DNA from: Myotis daubentonii
Lineage: Eukaryota; Chordata; Mammalia; Chiroptera; Vespertilionidae
Reading direction: 5' to 3'
Length of the DNA: 64,000 nt
Assembly: GCF_963259705.1 (NCBI RefSeq)
Contig: NC_081861.1
Span: 64,089,623-64,153,622 of the forward strand
Part shown: positions 1 to 9,698 of the stretch, in pieces
How positions within the stretch are numbered: the stretch's first letter is position 1
Layout: every line of letters begins with the position of its first letter
Notes under the pieces: generated by a model
What the model was told of the DNA's origin: nothing
Seen by the model: only the letters and a program-made list of their open reading frames with translations
Database searches by the model: none
Made by a program: the position numbers and the translations under genes

Positions 1-880
1 GGACTGCTTTCATTGTGTCCCATAGGTTTTGGATTGTTGTGTTTTCATTGTCATTAGTTTCCAGGATGTTTTTAATTTCTTCTTTGATCTCATTGGTAAC
101 CCAATCAATATTTAATAACATGCTATTCAGCTTCCAGGTGTTTGAGTATTTTGGGTTGTTTTTATTGTAGTTTATTTCTAGTATTATGCCATCGTGGTCT
201 GCGAAGATGCTTTTTATGATTTCAATCTTCTTGAATTTGGGGATACTTTGCTTGTGACCCAATATGTGGTCTATTTTTGAAGATGTACCATGAGCACCTG
301 AGAAGAACGTATATTCCCTGGCTTTGGGGTGAAGTGTTCTGAAGATGTCTATTAAGTCCATCTGATCTAGTGAGTCATTTAGGATTGCTGTATTTTTGCT
401 GATTGTTTGTCTATAGGACTTATCCAGTGCTGTCAATGGTGTATTAAAGTCCCCTACTATGATTGTATTGTTGTCGATCTCTCCTTTGATATCTTCCAGG
501 AGTTTTTTTATGAATTTGGGTGCTCCTACATTGGGTGCATATATGTTTACCAGGGTTATATCTTCTTGTTGTATTGATCCCTTTAGTATTATGAAGTGGC
601 CTTCCTTATCTCTTGTTAAGGCCTTCACTTTGAGGTCTATTTTGTCCGATATAAGTATTGCTACCCCAGCTTTCTTTTCCTTTCCATTTGCCTGAAAGAT
701 ATTTTTCCATCCTTTCACTTTCAGTCTGTGTGAGTCCCTTCTAATGAGGTGGGTTTCTTGTAGACAGCAGATGTATGGGTCATGTTTTTTTATCCATTCA
801 GCCACTCGATGTCTTTTGGTTGGAGCATTTAGTCCGTTTACGTTTAAAGTTATTATTGAAAGGTACTTGTTTGTAGCCAT
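1..880 (-). CDS. L1 ORF2, N-terminal endonuclease domain (partial)
   Basis: The frame opens with ATG at 880-878 and stays open for 293 codons to the window edge. It encodes the apurinic-like L1 endonuclease, which nicks target DNA at TTTT/AA-like sites; the reverse transcriptase lies outside the window. Visible motifs in order are TLNVNGLN (Asn13), QETH (Glu42), NIYAPN, GDFNTPL (Asp144, Asn146), SKIDHI (Asp204) and ADHDG (Asp228, His229). These match human L1 EN residues N14, E43, D145, N147, D205, D229 and H230 with an offset of one. The residue matching human Ser228 is Ala227 here. ORF2 starts 57 bp after the ancestral ORF1 stop, close to the usual L1 spacing. The frameshifted ORF1 overlaps the first 83 bp in another frame. 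Confidence 0.93.
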   Translation of the reverse strand, partial: MATNKYLSIITLNVNGLNAPTKRHRVAEWIKKHDPYICCLQETHLIRRDSHRLKVKGWKNIFQANGKEKKAGVAILISDKIDLKVKALTRDKEGHFIILKGSIQQEDITLVNIYAPNVGAPKFIKKLLEDIKGEIDNNTIIVGDFNTPLTALDKSYRQTISKNTAILNDSLDQMDLIDIFRTLHPKAREYTFFSGAHGTSSKIDHILGHKQSIPKFKKIEIIKSIFADHDGIILEINYNKNNPKYSNTWKLNSMLLNIDWVTNEIKEEIKNILETNDNENTTIQNLWDTMKAV

Positions 881-1931
881 TTCTTTTTGTGTGTGTGTGT
901 GTGGCTGTTTTCTTTCTGAGCTTTTTATTTCTTCTTTTTATACCAGTCCCTTTAGCATTCCTTGCATTGCTGGCTTGGTGGTGACAAACTCCCTTAGCCT
1001 TTTTTTTGTCTGTGAAGCTTCTTATTTCCCCTTCAAGTTTGAATGATAGCCTTGCTGGATAGAGTATTCTTGGATTCAGTCCTTTGCTTTGCATCACTTT
1101 GTAAATTTCAGTCCATTCTTTTCTGGCCTGATGTGTTTCTGTTGAGAAATCATTTGACAGTCTAATGGGAGATCCCTTGTATGTAACTTTCCGTCTCTCT
1201 CTTGCAGCCTGTAAGATTCTCTCTTTGTCCTGAACATTTGCCATGGTGATTATGATGTGTCTTGGTGTGGGTCTTTTCGGGTTCACCTTGTTTGGGACTC
1301 TCTGGGCTTGTGTGACTTTTTTCTTCCCCACCTCAGGAAAGTTTTCTGATATTATTTCTTCAAGTAGGTTTTCTAATCCTTGTTCATCCTTCTGTTGTTC
1401 TGGTACTCCTATTATTCGTATGTTGTTTCGTTTCATGTTGTCCCAAAGCTCCCTTAGGCTCTCCTCCTGTCTTTTAATTTTTTTCTCCAATTGCAGTACA
1501 TTTTGGGTGTGTTTTGCTTCCTTGTCTTCTAATTCACTAATTCGGTCCTCCGCTTCTCCTAGTCTACTGTTGATACTTTCAATGGAGTTTTTCATTGCAG
1601 CTATATCACTCTTCATTTCTTCTTGGGTCTTACTTAAGTTGTTGATTTTTTCATCTGTTTCTTCTAGCTTCTTCCATATGTTATCGATTTTTTCATCTGT
1701 TTCTTCTAGCTTCTTCCATATGTTATCGATTTTTTCATCTGTTTCTTCTTGCTTCTTGAAGAGGTTGTCGATTTTTTCCTCCATCCGGTTTATGCACTCT
1801 AGGACCCTTATTCTGAATTCTTTATCTGTCATGTTGCATGCCTCTGTATTACTTAGCTGCTTTTCTGGAGAGTCCTCCTTATCTTTCCTTTGGGGGTTTC
1901 TTTGTCTACCCATGTTTGATCTCACTGACAT
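798..1931 (-). pseudogene. L1 ORF1 (RNA-binding chaperone) with C-terminal frameshift
   Basis: 377-codon open frame. ORF1p trimerises through a coiled coil and coats L1 RNA as a nucleic-acid chaperone. Residues about 40-165 form the coiled coil with a 14-residue repeat (EETDEKIDNIWKK) at about 61-100. An RRM follows (NNIRIIGVP at 169-177, TPRHIIITM at 222-230), then the C-terminal domain (RKEWTEIYKVM, ILYPARLSF). After residue about 311 the reading slips. At an A8 run (T8 at 1000-1007 on the + strand) the C-terminal-domain sequence continues in another frame, whose stop lies at 938-940. The annotated frame instead reads on with unrelated Lys/Thr-rich residues to 798. Met7 (1913), followed by GRQRN, may be the true start. 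A one-base indel in the homopolymer, or a sequencing error there, explains the structure. Confidence 0.88.
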
Positions 1932-3922
1932 ATCTAGATGTTGAGTCGTTCAGTGGTTGCTCCCTGGGTGGCAGTGACTCCTTGGTCTGTGGTTGCTCTT
2001 CGGGCGGTTGCGGTAGCTGCTGCTCTTCAGTTGGCAGCAGCTCCTCTGGTGGGTGCTGTTCACAGCTGTGGTGTCTCTTCTGGCTGGTGGGGCGAGGTTT
2101 CACGTACAGCTGCTGTTCCTCAGCAGAGGATGTGGTGCTCAGGTTGCTGTTGCTTGGATCTGCTGCATTGATTTAAAGGCACAAAATACAACACAACAAG
2201 ACACCACGTACCAGGCACTATACACAAATATATTCACGATATTAATAACTCCAAATAAAGGTGACCACCTGAATTAAGAGAATTAGGGGATAAGGAAGAA
2301 GGAAGAGAAAAAGATAAAAGAAAAAAAAGAAAAGAAAAGTAGGGACCAAAAAAAGGAGTGCAAAAATGAAATTGGGAAAAAGGAGGGGGGGATATAAAAG
2401 CGAGAAAAGAAAAGAAAAAAAAAAAGAGCGAAAAGAGAGAATGAAGTGGAAGAGGGGAAGAGACTTTTTATATGAGGAGAATACTCCTATAGAACAGCCA
2501 TTAATCCCAACAAATTCCAGCAACAGCTCCCTGGATATGAATGCAAACTAGAAACAACCAATAATATAACAATGAAAATAGAATGGAGAACACTAATCCC
2601 AAAATAAAATAAAGAGAAAATAAAATGGCACTTTAAAAAATGGTAAAATGGTAGCAGTAATAATACTGGTTAAAAAATAAGAAGGTAGTAATTAAAAGGG
2701 TAAAATCAGGTGATGGAAAAAGAAAAAGAAAAAAAAAAGAACAGAAAAAAAAATTTAAAAAAAATTGATTTCTTAGTTAAAAAGTGAAAAAAGAAAAAAA
2801 AAATGCAGTAGTGAAGGTCCTTCGGTTCTTCTATTCTTCAGTGTGGCTCGCTTTAGACCTTCCAGGTATTCAGGAGAGTGTTGAGTTTCCCTGCGATATA
2901 CTGTTCCTCTGTGTTGTGAACCACAGTCCTTATTTTAAAGCAGGTCGCATTTATTTCCCAGACTGCCTTATTTTGTGTTTAGCAAAGAGTCAGTTTGTGG
3001 GTCAGCCTCTGGGTGGCAGTGTTCTGGGGTTGGCCTCTGGGGCTATAGGGCCTCTCTTTCCAGTGGAAGTTCACTGCCCAGAGCTGACTGCGTAATAGTT
3101 AGTTACCGGCGCTATGTTGTTGCTGGGATTGAAAATCCCTCTATAGGCCAGACCCTGTTAACTCCCAGGGACTGATAAGGTTATTTTAATCCTTGATCTC
3201 ATACAGGGTGGAATCTGGGTGTGGCTGTGCTCCTTGCCTGGGGGCCGGGGGGAGGAGCCTCACTCTCTGGAGAGAATGGCTGCCCCAGTCTTGGGCTCAG
3301 GGGTGTCTCAGCACTCAATTCGCTGCCACCTCTCCCGGCTCCCCCTCTCTCCCCAGTCTCTCCCCAGATTCCACTCCTCCGCACACTCTCCCTCTCTTCA
3401 GCACAGGTGAGTGTCTGTATCCAAAATGTCCCATGAACAGGATTCAGTGAAAACAGACAAACAAACGCCGGCCGCGGAAACGGGGAAGGCTTGGTTTCTG
3501 TAAGCTTCTTCTCTTACCGGGACTGTATGGTCAGGTCAGCTCTTCAGGCTGCCCCCTTTAGGCTCAGTCCTCCGCGGTCACAGAACCCAGCTCTCAATTT
3601 CCCTGGCGGCGCCAGGAATCCCGCGGTTCTCCTTTCCCCCGTCAGGGGCTGTGCCTGTCCCAGGGGACGCGGCTGTCTGCCACGCGGTCTCCCTCCGACT
3701 CTCTGGGCTCAGAGGTCTGGCAAACTTTCTTGCCCAAATCCCTGTGTTTTTTTTTTTTACCTTTCCAGGGGAGTTCTGCTCTTCAGGGCTGCAAACCCTC
3801 TCGCCAGCTGAGCAATTTCGCCAATTCGGTGTGGGTGTTACTAGTTTCAGCTGTTCATTCCATTTGCTCCGGGACACGACCTGGGACGCGTCTGCCTATA
3901 TCGCCGCCATCTTGGTTCTCCC
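1932..3922 (-). promoter_or_regulatory. L1 5'UTR / internal promoter region
   Basis: About 2 kb lies between the L1 5' terminus and ORF1. The distal 3230-3922 part is GC- and CpG-rich. About 2275-2815 is an A/G-rich tract on the + strand (pyrimidine-rich in element sense). A YY1-type site, CAAGATGGCGG on the minus strand (3904-3914), sits within about 20 bp of the 5' terminus, as in other mammalian L1 promoters where it positions the start site. Short open frames here (for example 2784-3095 and 3491-3811 +) look like chance frames. Confidence 0.8.
3904..3914 (-). promoter_or_regulatory. YY1-type site at L1 5' end
   Basis: The minus strand reads CAAGATGGCGG, matching the YY1 core CAAGATGGC. 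It lies about 9 bp from the element's 5' terminus. The same motif occupies the same place in the half-L1 at 58298-58308. Confidence 0.7.
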
Positions 3923-4772
3923 CGATATTGAATTTTTCAAATGCTTTTTTTGCATCTATTGAGATGACCATATAAATTTCATCCTTAATTTTGTTAATGT
4001 GGTGAATCACATTGACTTGCAGATGTTGACTGATCCTTGTGTCCCTAGAATAAATACCACTTGATTATGGTGTATGGCATATTTAAGGTGTTGTTGAATT
4101 TAGTTTGCTAATATTTTGTTGAGAATTTTTGCTTCTATGTTACTCAGAGATATTGGCCTGTAATTTTTTTTTCTTGTGGGATCTTTGTGTGATTTTTATA
4201 TCAGGGTAATTTTGGCTTTATAAAATTAGTTTAGAAATATTCCCTCTTCTATTTTGTTGGAAGAGTTTGAGGATTAATGCTGTTTTTTTTTTTTTAATTT
4301 TTTGGTAGAATTCACCACTGAAGCCATCTGATCCTAGACTTTGTTTGTTAGGACTTTTTTTTTATTATCGATAAGTATCAGTACTAGTAATTTATCTGTT
4401 CATATTTTCTATTTCTTCTTGATTCAATCTTGGTAAATTATATGTTTCTAGGAATTTATCCATTTCTTCTAGATTGTACAAGCTCTTGGTGTATGATTGT
4501 TCATAGTAGTCTTTTATTTTGTTTGTATTTCTATAGTATCAGTTATAACATCACTTCTTTCATTTCTGATTTTATTTGAGTCTTCTCTCTTCTTTTTTTT
4601 GGCGAATCTGTAGAAAGGTTTGTCTTTTTTTTTTTTTTTAAAGCAGCTCTTAGTTTCATTGATCTTTTCTTTTGTCTTTTTAGTTATGATTTCATTTATT
4701 TCCACTCTGATCTTTGTTATTTTCTTGCTTTTATTAACTTTAGGCTTAGTTTGTTCTTCTTTTTCTAGTTTC
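3923..4772 (-). mobile_element. Older L1 fragment (ORF2 reverse transcriptase part)
   Basis: The minus strand matches L1 ORF2 around the N-terminal side of the reverse transcriptase. The start, on the + strand, is the reverse complement of the conserved [21 protein letters not shown] region. At 4514-4705 a decayed frame shows KKKREDSNKIRNE. Multiple frameshifts and stops show age. It is the host of the L1 ending at 3922 and is split by a SINE at 4773-4989, continuing to about 5070. Confidence 0.8.
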
Positions 4773-4989
4773 CTTTTTTAAATATATTTTTATTTATTTC
4801 AGAAAGGAAAGGAGAGGCAGAGAGAGATAGAAACATCAATGAGAGAGAACCATCAATCGGCTGCCATCTGCACGCCCCTTACTGGAGATTGAGCCCACAA
4901 CCTGGGCATGTGCCCTTGACCGGAATCGAACCCAGGACCCTTCAGTCCTCAGGCAGACACTCTATCCACTGAGTCAAACCACCTAGGGC
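4773..4989 (-). mobile_element. VES SINE (tRNA-derived) in L1
   Basis: The A-rich tail complement and GA-rich region are at the left, the tRNA-like head at the right. TCTAGTTTC target duplications lie at 4764-4772 and 4990-4998. VES SINEs are pol III-transcribed, mobilised by L1, and specific to vespertilionoid bats. Confidence 0.92.
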
Positions 4990-4998
4990 TCTAGTTTC

Positions 4999-5070
4999 TT
5001 GATATATAAAGTTAGGTTATTTATTTGAGTTCTTTGTTTTTTTCTTAATATAGGCATTTATCACTATGAA
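4999..5070 (-). mobile_element. Older L1 fragment, continuation
   Basis: This resumes the ORF2 antisense sequence interrupted by the SINE. 5071-5291 shows no recognisable element. Confidence 0.6.
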
Positions 5071-5297
5071 GTGGACATTTTGCCCACACCTGTATACAGA
5101 ATGTGGTATTTCAATATATTTCAGGGCTTGGGAGTTCCAGGAGATAACAAGTCTAGGGTGTGCCTGTGGAGTGGTGAGTGAACTAAAATGGAGATGAAGA
5201 TGATTAGAAATAGGAAGCTATTGAAAACTGGCTGTCACAGGCTCTCTGCTTTGAGGAATATGCTGACAAAATAGAAGCCAGAGTAACCTTTAATAAG

Positions 5298-5849
5298 TTG
5301 ACTTTCACTAATCATCCGAGAGATGCAAATCAAAACAACAATGAGGTACCATCTCACACCTGTCAGACTGGCTATCATCAACAAATCAACAAATCAACAA
5401 ACGACAAGTGCTGGAGAGGATGTGGAGAAAAAGGAACACTTGTGCACTGCTGGTGGGAATGCAGACTGGTGCAGCCACTATGGAAGACAGTATGGAGTTT
5501 CCTTAAAAAACTGAAAATGGAACTCCCATTTGACCCTGTGATCCCACTTCTAGGAATATATCCCAAGAAACCAGAAACACCAATCAGAAAGGATATATGC
5601 ACCCCTATGTTCATAGCAGCACAATTCACCATAGCTAAGATCTGGAAACAGCCTAAGTGCCCATCAGTAGATGAATGGATTAGAAAACTGTGGTACATCT
5701 ACACGATGGAATACTATGCTGCTGTAAAAAGGAAGGAACTCTTACCATTTGCAACGGCATGGATGGAACTGGAGAGCATTATGCTAAGTGAAATAAGCCA
5801 GTCAATGAAGGAAAAATACCACATGATCTCACTCATTCATGGACAATAG
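5298..5849 (+). pseudogene. L1 ORF2 C-terminal remnant, frameshifted
   Basis: The frame holds the cysteine-containing C-terminal domain of ORF2p ([18 protein letters not shown]) and ends at the natural stop. The first part before about 5383 is out of frame because of the 8-bp tandem duplication, so its first residues are noise. No promoter or 5' portion is present, so this is not expressed as a functional protein. Confidence 0.85.
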
Positions 5850-6134
5850 AGACCATTATAAACTTTTGAACAATAATAGATACAGAGGCAGAGCTCCCTC
5901 AAACAGATTGTCAAACTGCAGCGGGAAGGCCGGGGAGGGTTGGGGGGCAGGAGGTAGGGGGGTAAGAGATCAACTAAAGGACTTGTATGCATGCATATAA
6001 GCATAACCAATGGACATAAGACACTGGAAAATAGGGGAGGCTAGGGGACTGTCTAGGGCGGGGGGATAAAATGGACACATATGTAATACCCTTTGTAATA
6101 CTTTAAGCAATAAAAAATATAAAAAATTAAAAAA
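5305..6134 (+). mobile_element. 5'-truncated L1, ORF2 3' end plus 3'UTR
   Basis: A 13-bp perfect target duplication (AATAAGTTGACTT at 5292-5304 and 6135-6147) brackets it. It starts within the C-terminal part of ORF2 and carries a 3'UTR with G-rich stretches (about 5925-5965) and an A-rich tail after AATAAAAAATAT. ORF2 is read first in one frame (MQIKTTMRYHL at 5323) and then in another ([21 protein letters not shown] to the stop before 5850). The shift lies at a tandem AAATCAAC duplication, 5383-5390 and 5391-5398. The end (MEYYAAVKRKELLPFATAW and following) is the normal ORF2 C-terminus. Confidence 0.95.
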
Positions 6135-6352
6135 AATAAGTTGACTTAAACATGCAATTAACTGAGCCTCATAATCATCTCTAAGAGGAGGTATATATCT
6201 CTGCCTTCTTTATCATATTCATCTATTATGGAAAAAAATCAGAAAATAATATAATTCAATTGGCATAAGATTTAACATCGTGTGCCTTTTTTCATTCTTT
6301 CACTTCAAATTCAGGGGTGTGGATATTCATAACTAGCAGTGAATGTTTCCAA

Positions 6353-6569
6353 CCTTGGTCAGTGTGGTTCACCTGGCTGAGCACCATCCTATGCACCAAA
6401 AGCTTTCCAGTTCCATTCCCAGTCAGGGCACATGCCCTAGTTGCAGGCTAGATCCCCAGTAAGGGGCCTGCAGGAGGCAGTCGATCGATGTTTCTCTCTC
6501 ACATGGTGTTTCTCTCTCCCTCTCTCTTCTTCTCTCACTAAAGTCAATAAAAACATAAAAAAAAGAAGT
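6353..6569 (+). mobile_element. VES SINE
   Basis: tRNA-like head, a B-box-like GTTCCATTCCC, a CT-rich 3' part and an A tail. Imperfect duplications CAGTGAATGTTTCCAA (6337-6352) and CAGTGATTCCAA (6570-6581) differ by a 4-bp gap. Confidence 0.85.
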
Positions 6570-6581
6570 CAGTGATTCCAA

Positions 6582-8128
6582 GTATCTTATCATTACTAAA
6601 TGAACTAAAGTAGTGTGAATGATTATTTTTAATATTTAAGTAGAATTTAATTTTATATGACAATTTTGGACCATAAGGAAAACAGAATTTTACTACAATT
6701 TATGAGTAAAATTTCTAGTGTTCATAGCATCTAGTCTTCATTTCACAATTTTTTTACATTATAATGAATAAAACAATTCTATGTATGGATTATAGACCAT
6801 ATGCAAAATCATTTTAAAAACTTGAGATGAATGTTTTTTTATTGGGAAGGTTCAGTCTCAATTAGTAGTTGCAAAGCTTTAATCACAGATTCTGACTCAT
6901 TTGGTTCTTAAATAAAGTCTAACTTTCACATTAGATCATCTTCAGTCCAAAATAGTTAGAGGAGCAATAACTGACAATTTTTAAACTCTTTTCAGATAAT
7001 AAAAATCCAGTCATGAACAGAATTACTTTTATTTTATCACTCAGCAATTTATTATAACTCTCTTTAGAAAAATGTCGAGTATTATAATTATTGGCTTAAT
7101 TTTCCAACTGTAATCTTAGCCAGCACAGATAAAATTATTTCATCACAAGTTTTAACATTTGATAAAATTATATTTATTAGTTCTTTAGTCAGGGACTATA
7201 TTAAAGAATGTGAACAGATACACAATAGAATTAAAGTTTAATATTAAATATGATTTTAGTTCCTTCTTTCCTTCCTCCATCTCTTTCTTTTATACTTGCA
7301 TTTTGTTAATTGCTACAGGAAATTTAGGGATTGACTAAGTACTACACAAAGAACAAATTAGTCAACTTACTATATTTTGTATATCTCACTGCATTTCTTT
7401 TGCTATGCTAATCAAGAGAGGCATTGCACAAAAGGAGCAAAGTTTCTCAGGATCTTAAATCTAGGACCTTTTCTCTCCATTTTGATATCTATACTACCTA
7501 ATAAGTATTCTGAAAATTTAGAAGAAATCTAATCTCATTTATAGTGTAGTTGATAATTATCAAGTTATAGTTTCCATTGGGGACTCACGTTCTCATGTAG
7601 TAATTACGAGGTTGGAACCAGCATGTGGTTATTTATGTCATGCAGACCAAGTGAACAAAAATTTGTTGGATCAGATTGAACTGACATGTTGCAAGCCAGG
7701 AGTCTGAGTCATCTGTTTAACGTAGATCTCTCAACATTCCAAATGTTCCCTGTAGGCCTCTGTATCGGAAATTACTAATTTCCCCACATACAATGTGATA
7801 TTCATCATCTATTGTAGAAATGTATTCTCTCATGCTTATTAATCCTGATTAAAGCCACTGTTTACCTATTTTAGAGGATAATGGTTAATTAGACCAGGAT
7901 TTATAATATAATTAGGATAAGGATTTAGGTTTCTTGGAATAATTTATTTTAGCATGAAAAATTGAAAGATAAAGGAAAGTCCTGTGAGTTTATTGTAGCA
8001 TCTTATGCTGAGAGATGTTAATAGTTAGAACATAAGAACTGTTTGTTAACTCAAGAATCTGACACTCGGGAAATTTGATGTAATATAGCAGATAGAATTT
8101 TGAGAAAGCAGATTCTAAGTTAGATATA
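6582..8128. other. AT-rich single-copy-looking stretch
   Basis: No element, exon or RNA gene recognised. There is a short TTCC-rich run at about 7262-7290. Confidence 0.6.
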
Positions 8129-8254
8129 CAGGGTGAGGCAAAAGTAGGCTTACAGTTGTTTGTATGGAAAGTAATACCATAAATAATAAATAACATTATA
8201 AGAATAAACTGTTTTGCATACTCACATCTATAAACCTACTTTTGCCCCACCCTG
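8129..8254. mobile_element. Mariner-type MITE
   Basis: 126 bp with terminal inverted repeats: CAGGGTGAGGCAAAAGTAGG at the left and the complement of CAGGGTGGGGCAAAAGTAGG at the right. It is flanked by TA on the left; the right flank is TG, so one target base has mutated. There is no transposase; it must have been mobilised in trans. Confidence 0.85.
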
Positions 8255-8495
8255 TGAGAGTCAGAGGAATTAGTGATGGCTCTATATATTTACAAAGAAA
8301 AGTCAATTTGCTTTAGGTACTTATCAATAAGCCAAACTCAGAGCTAGAAGACCCTTTATGATCATCTAAAATGTGTATGGATATAATGTGTGAGGTGATT
8401 TAAGTGATGGGGATAGGAAGAGAAAATCTGTGAATATTGGAATTATCTTCTAATGAATTTTCTCAGGTTGCACTAACTCAATGTCTAATTGAGGT

Positions 8496-8543
8496 CTTAA
8501 AGAGACCCTAAAAATTTAAATTTATTTTAGAGAGAGAGGGAAG

Positions 8544-8596
<53 letters not shown>

Positions 8597-8918
8597 GTTT
8601 GTTGTTTATGCATTCATTGGTTGATTCTTGTATGTGCGCTGACAGGAGATCAAACCTGCAAACTTACTCTATTGGGATGATGCTCTAACCAACTGAGCTA
8701 CCCAACCTGGGCTTACTAGCAGGGGTGCCAAGGGCCATTTGGATATTTGTAACATCATTCAAGGGCCATAGAAAATTATCAGCTTAAAAATTAGCCTGCT
8801 ATATTTGGTCAAACATTTAATTAACTCACCCCTAATGCCTTGGCAGGGCCAGACCAAATGATTTTGTGGGCCTCATATGGCCCTTGGCCGATATCCCCCA
8901 CCCCTAGCTTAAAGAGAC
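8496..8918 (-). mobile_element. VES SINE plus hAT-like segment between 11-bp repeats
   Basis: Perfect CTTAAAGAGAC copies at 8496-8506 and 8908-8918 enclose a 401-bp unit. On the minus strand it is an hAT-like segment followed by an old VES SINE (tRNA-like head near 8712, GA microsatellite at about 8537-8593, A/T-rich tail at 8507-8520). It can be read either as a SINE with 5'-transduced sequence or as a SINE into whose 5' edge the hAT element later jumped. Confidence 0.7.
8720..8907. mobile_element. Non-autonomous hAT-like element
   Basis: The ends CAGGGGTG and CACCCCTAG form short inverted repeats. The interior has the 'GGGCC' rich termini (AAGGGCCATT, GGCCCTTGGCC) common in hAT MITEs. The flanking 8-mers (CTTACTAG and CTTAAAGA) match only partly. 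No transposase. Confidence 0.6.
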
Positions 8919-9411
8919 ACGTTTTGAGGCTTAGCCCCCAAAACAGAATTTTAGGTATTCTACCCAACTGAACTATTAAGTAGACAAGATTTTGTCTGTG
9001 TCCTTTTTGTTTAGTTTGTTCAGCATGCTAGGTTCAGTTCTCTGGCTTTATGGTACACATAGAAGCACAATGCTATGAGGACAATGTTCCTCCTACCCAT
9101 ATGATAATAAAGAGGATCGATTCCCACCCATATTATTCCACTGAGGTACAGAAACATGACTTTGGAAGAACTGTGGAATGTTGGATCAGCATAGAGATGT
9201 TGACAGCAGGATTGTTTTCGTGGTGTTATTTAGTCTGAAATTTGAACTGAACTAAGATATTTTCCTTATAAAAAATCCAGTGTCCTAAGGATAATTGAAA
9301 ATTTTAATACTATGTATGAGAATGGGGGAAATATAGAGTAATCAGCATTTCTCTTCTTTAGCTATTCAATTTTGGACAAGAAGTAGAGAGGGCAATGGTT
9401 TTAATAATAAT

Positions 9412-9415
<4 letters not shown>
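8919..9415. other. Unassigned sequence
   Basis: Nothing recognised. The 62-codon open frame at 9050-9238 has no family features. Confidence 0.5.

Positions 9416-9442
<27 letters not shown>
9416..9442. repeat. (AC)n microsatellite
   Basis: An uninterrupted dinucleotide run at the left edge of the Helitron block. Confidence 0.95.
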
Positions 9443-9445
<3 letters not shown>

Positions 9446-9690
9446 AGGCCGAGGAGCCTTACAGGGAGGGGGTTGTTAGTGTGATGCTTCGTGGGGAGAT
9501 GGAGGAGTGTCCCGGGGCTTGGGTGGCTGAGGCCAAGGAGCCTTGCTAGGTGGGGGCTGTGAGCGTGGTGGTTCATGGGGCAGGGGCCACAGAGGTGGAG
9601 AAGCGATGTTGGGTGGCAGACATGGCCGTGATTGCAGATAGGCTTAGGGATCCTAACCCCTCATGATTTAATCGTGCGCTGGGCCTTTAG
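9443..9690 (+). mobile_element. Helitron fragment, 3' end
   Basis: It ends in GCGCTGGGCCTTTAG followed by T, a decayed form of the GGGCCTCTAG/T terminus. Inside are two imperfect copies of an approximately 84-bp repeat beginning CTGAGGCC (about 9442-9525 and 9526-9600). No 5' terminus is visible, so it is truncated. Confidence 0.65.
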
Positions 9691-9698
9691 TCTATATA

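Larger units (their letters stand above)
1..3922 (-). mobile_element. LINE-1, 5' part of a full-length-type copy
   Basis: On the minus strand the order is 5'UTR, ORF1, a 57-bp spacer, then ORF2 running off the left edge. The 5' terminus lies at about 3922, where GGGGAGAACCAAGATGGCGG begins. Directly beyond it, sequence of an older and more diverged L1 starts, so this copy landed inside another L1. The target duplication cannot be checked because the 3' end is outside the window. ORF2 is open throughout the visible part and ORF1 has one apparent single-base frameshift, so this is a young copy. Autonomous L1 encodes an RNA-binding protein (ORF1p) and an endonuclease/reverse transcriptase (ORF2p) and retrotransposes by target-primed reverse transcription. 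Confidence 0.95.

Noticed and set aside
1243..1944. 233-codon + strand frame
   Set aside because: Antisense to L1 ORF1; Ser/Phe/Leu-rich shadow.
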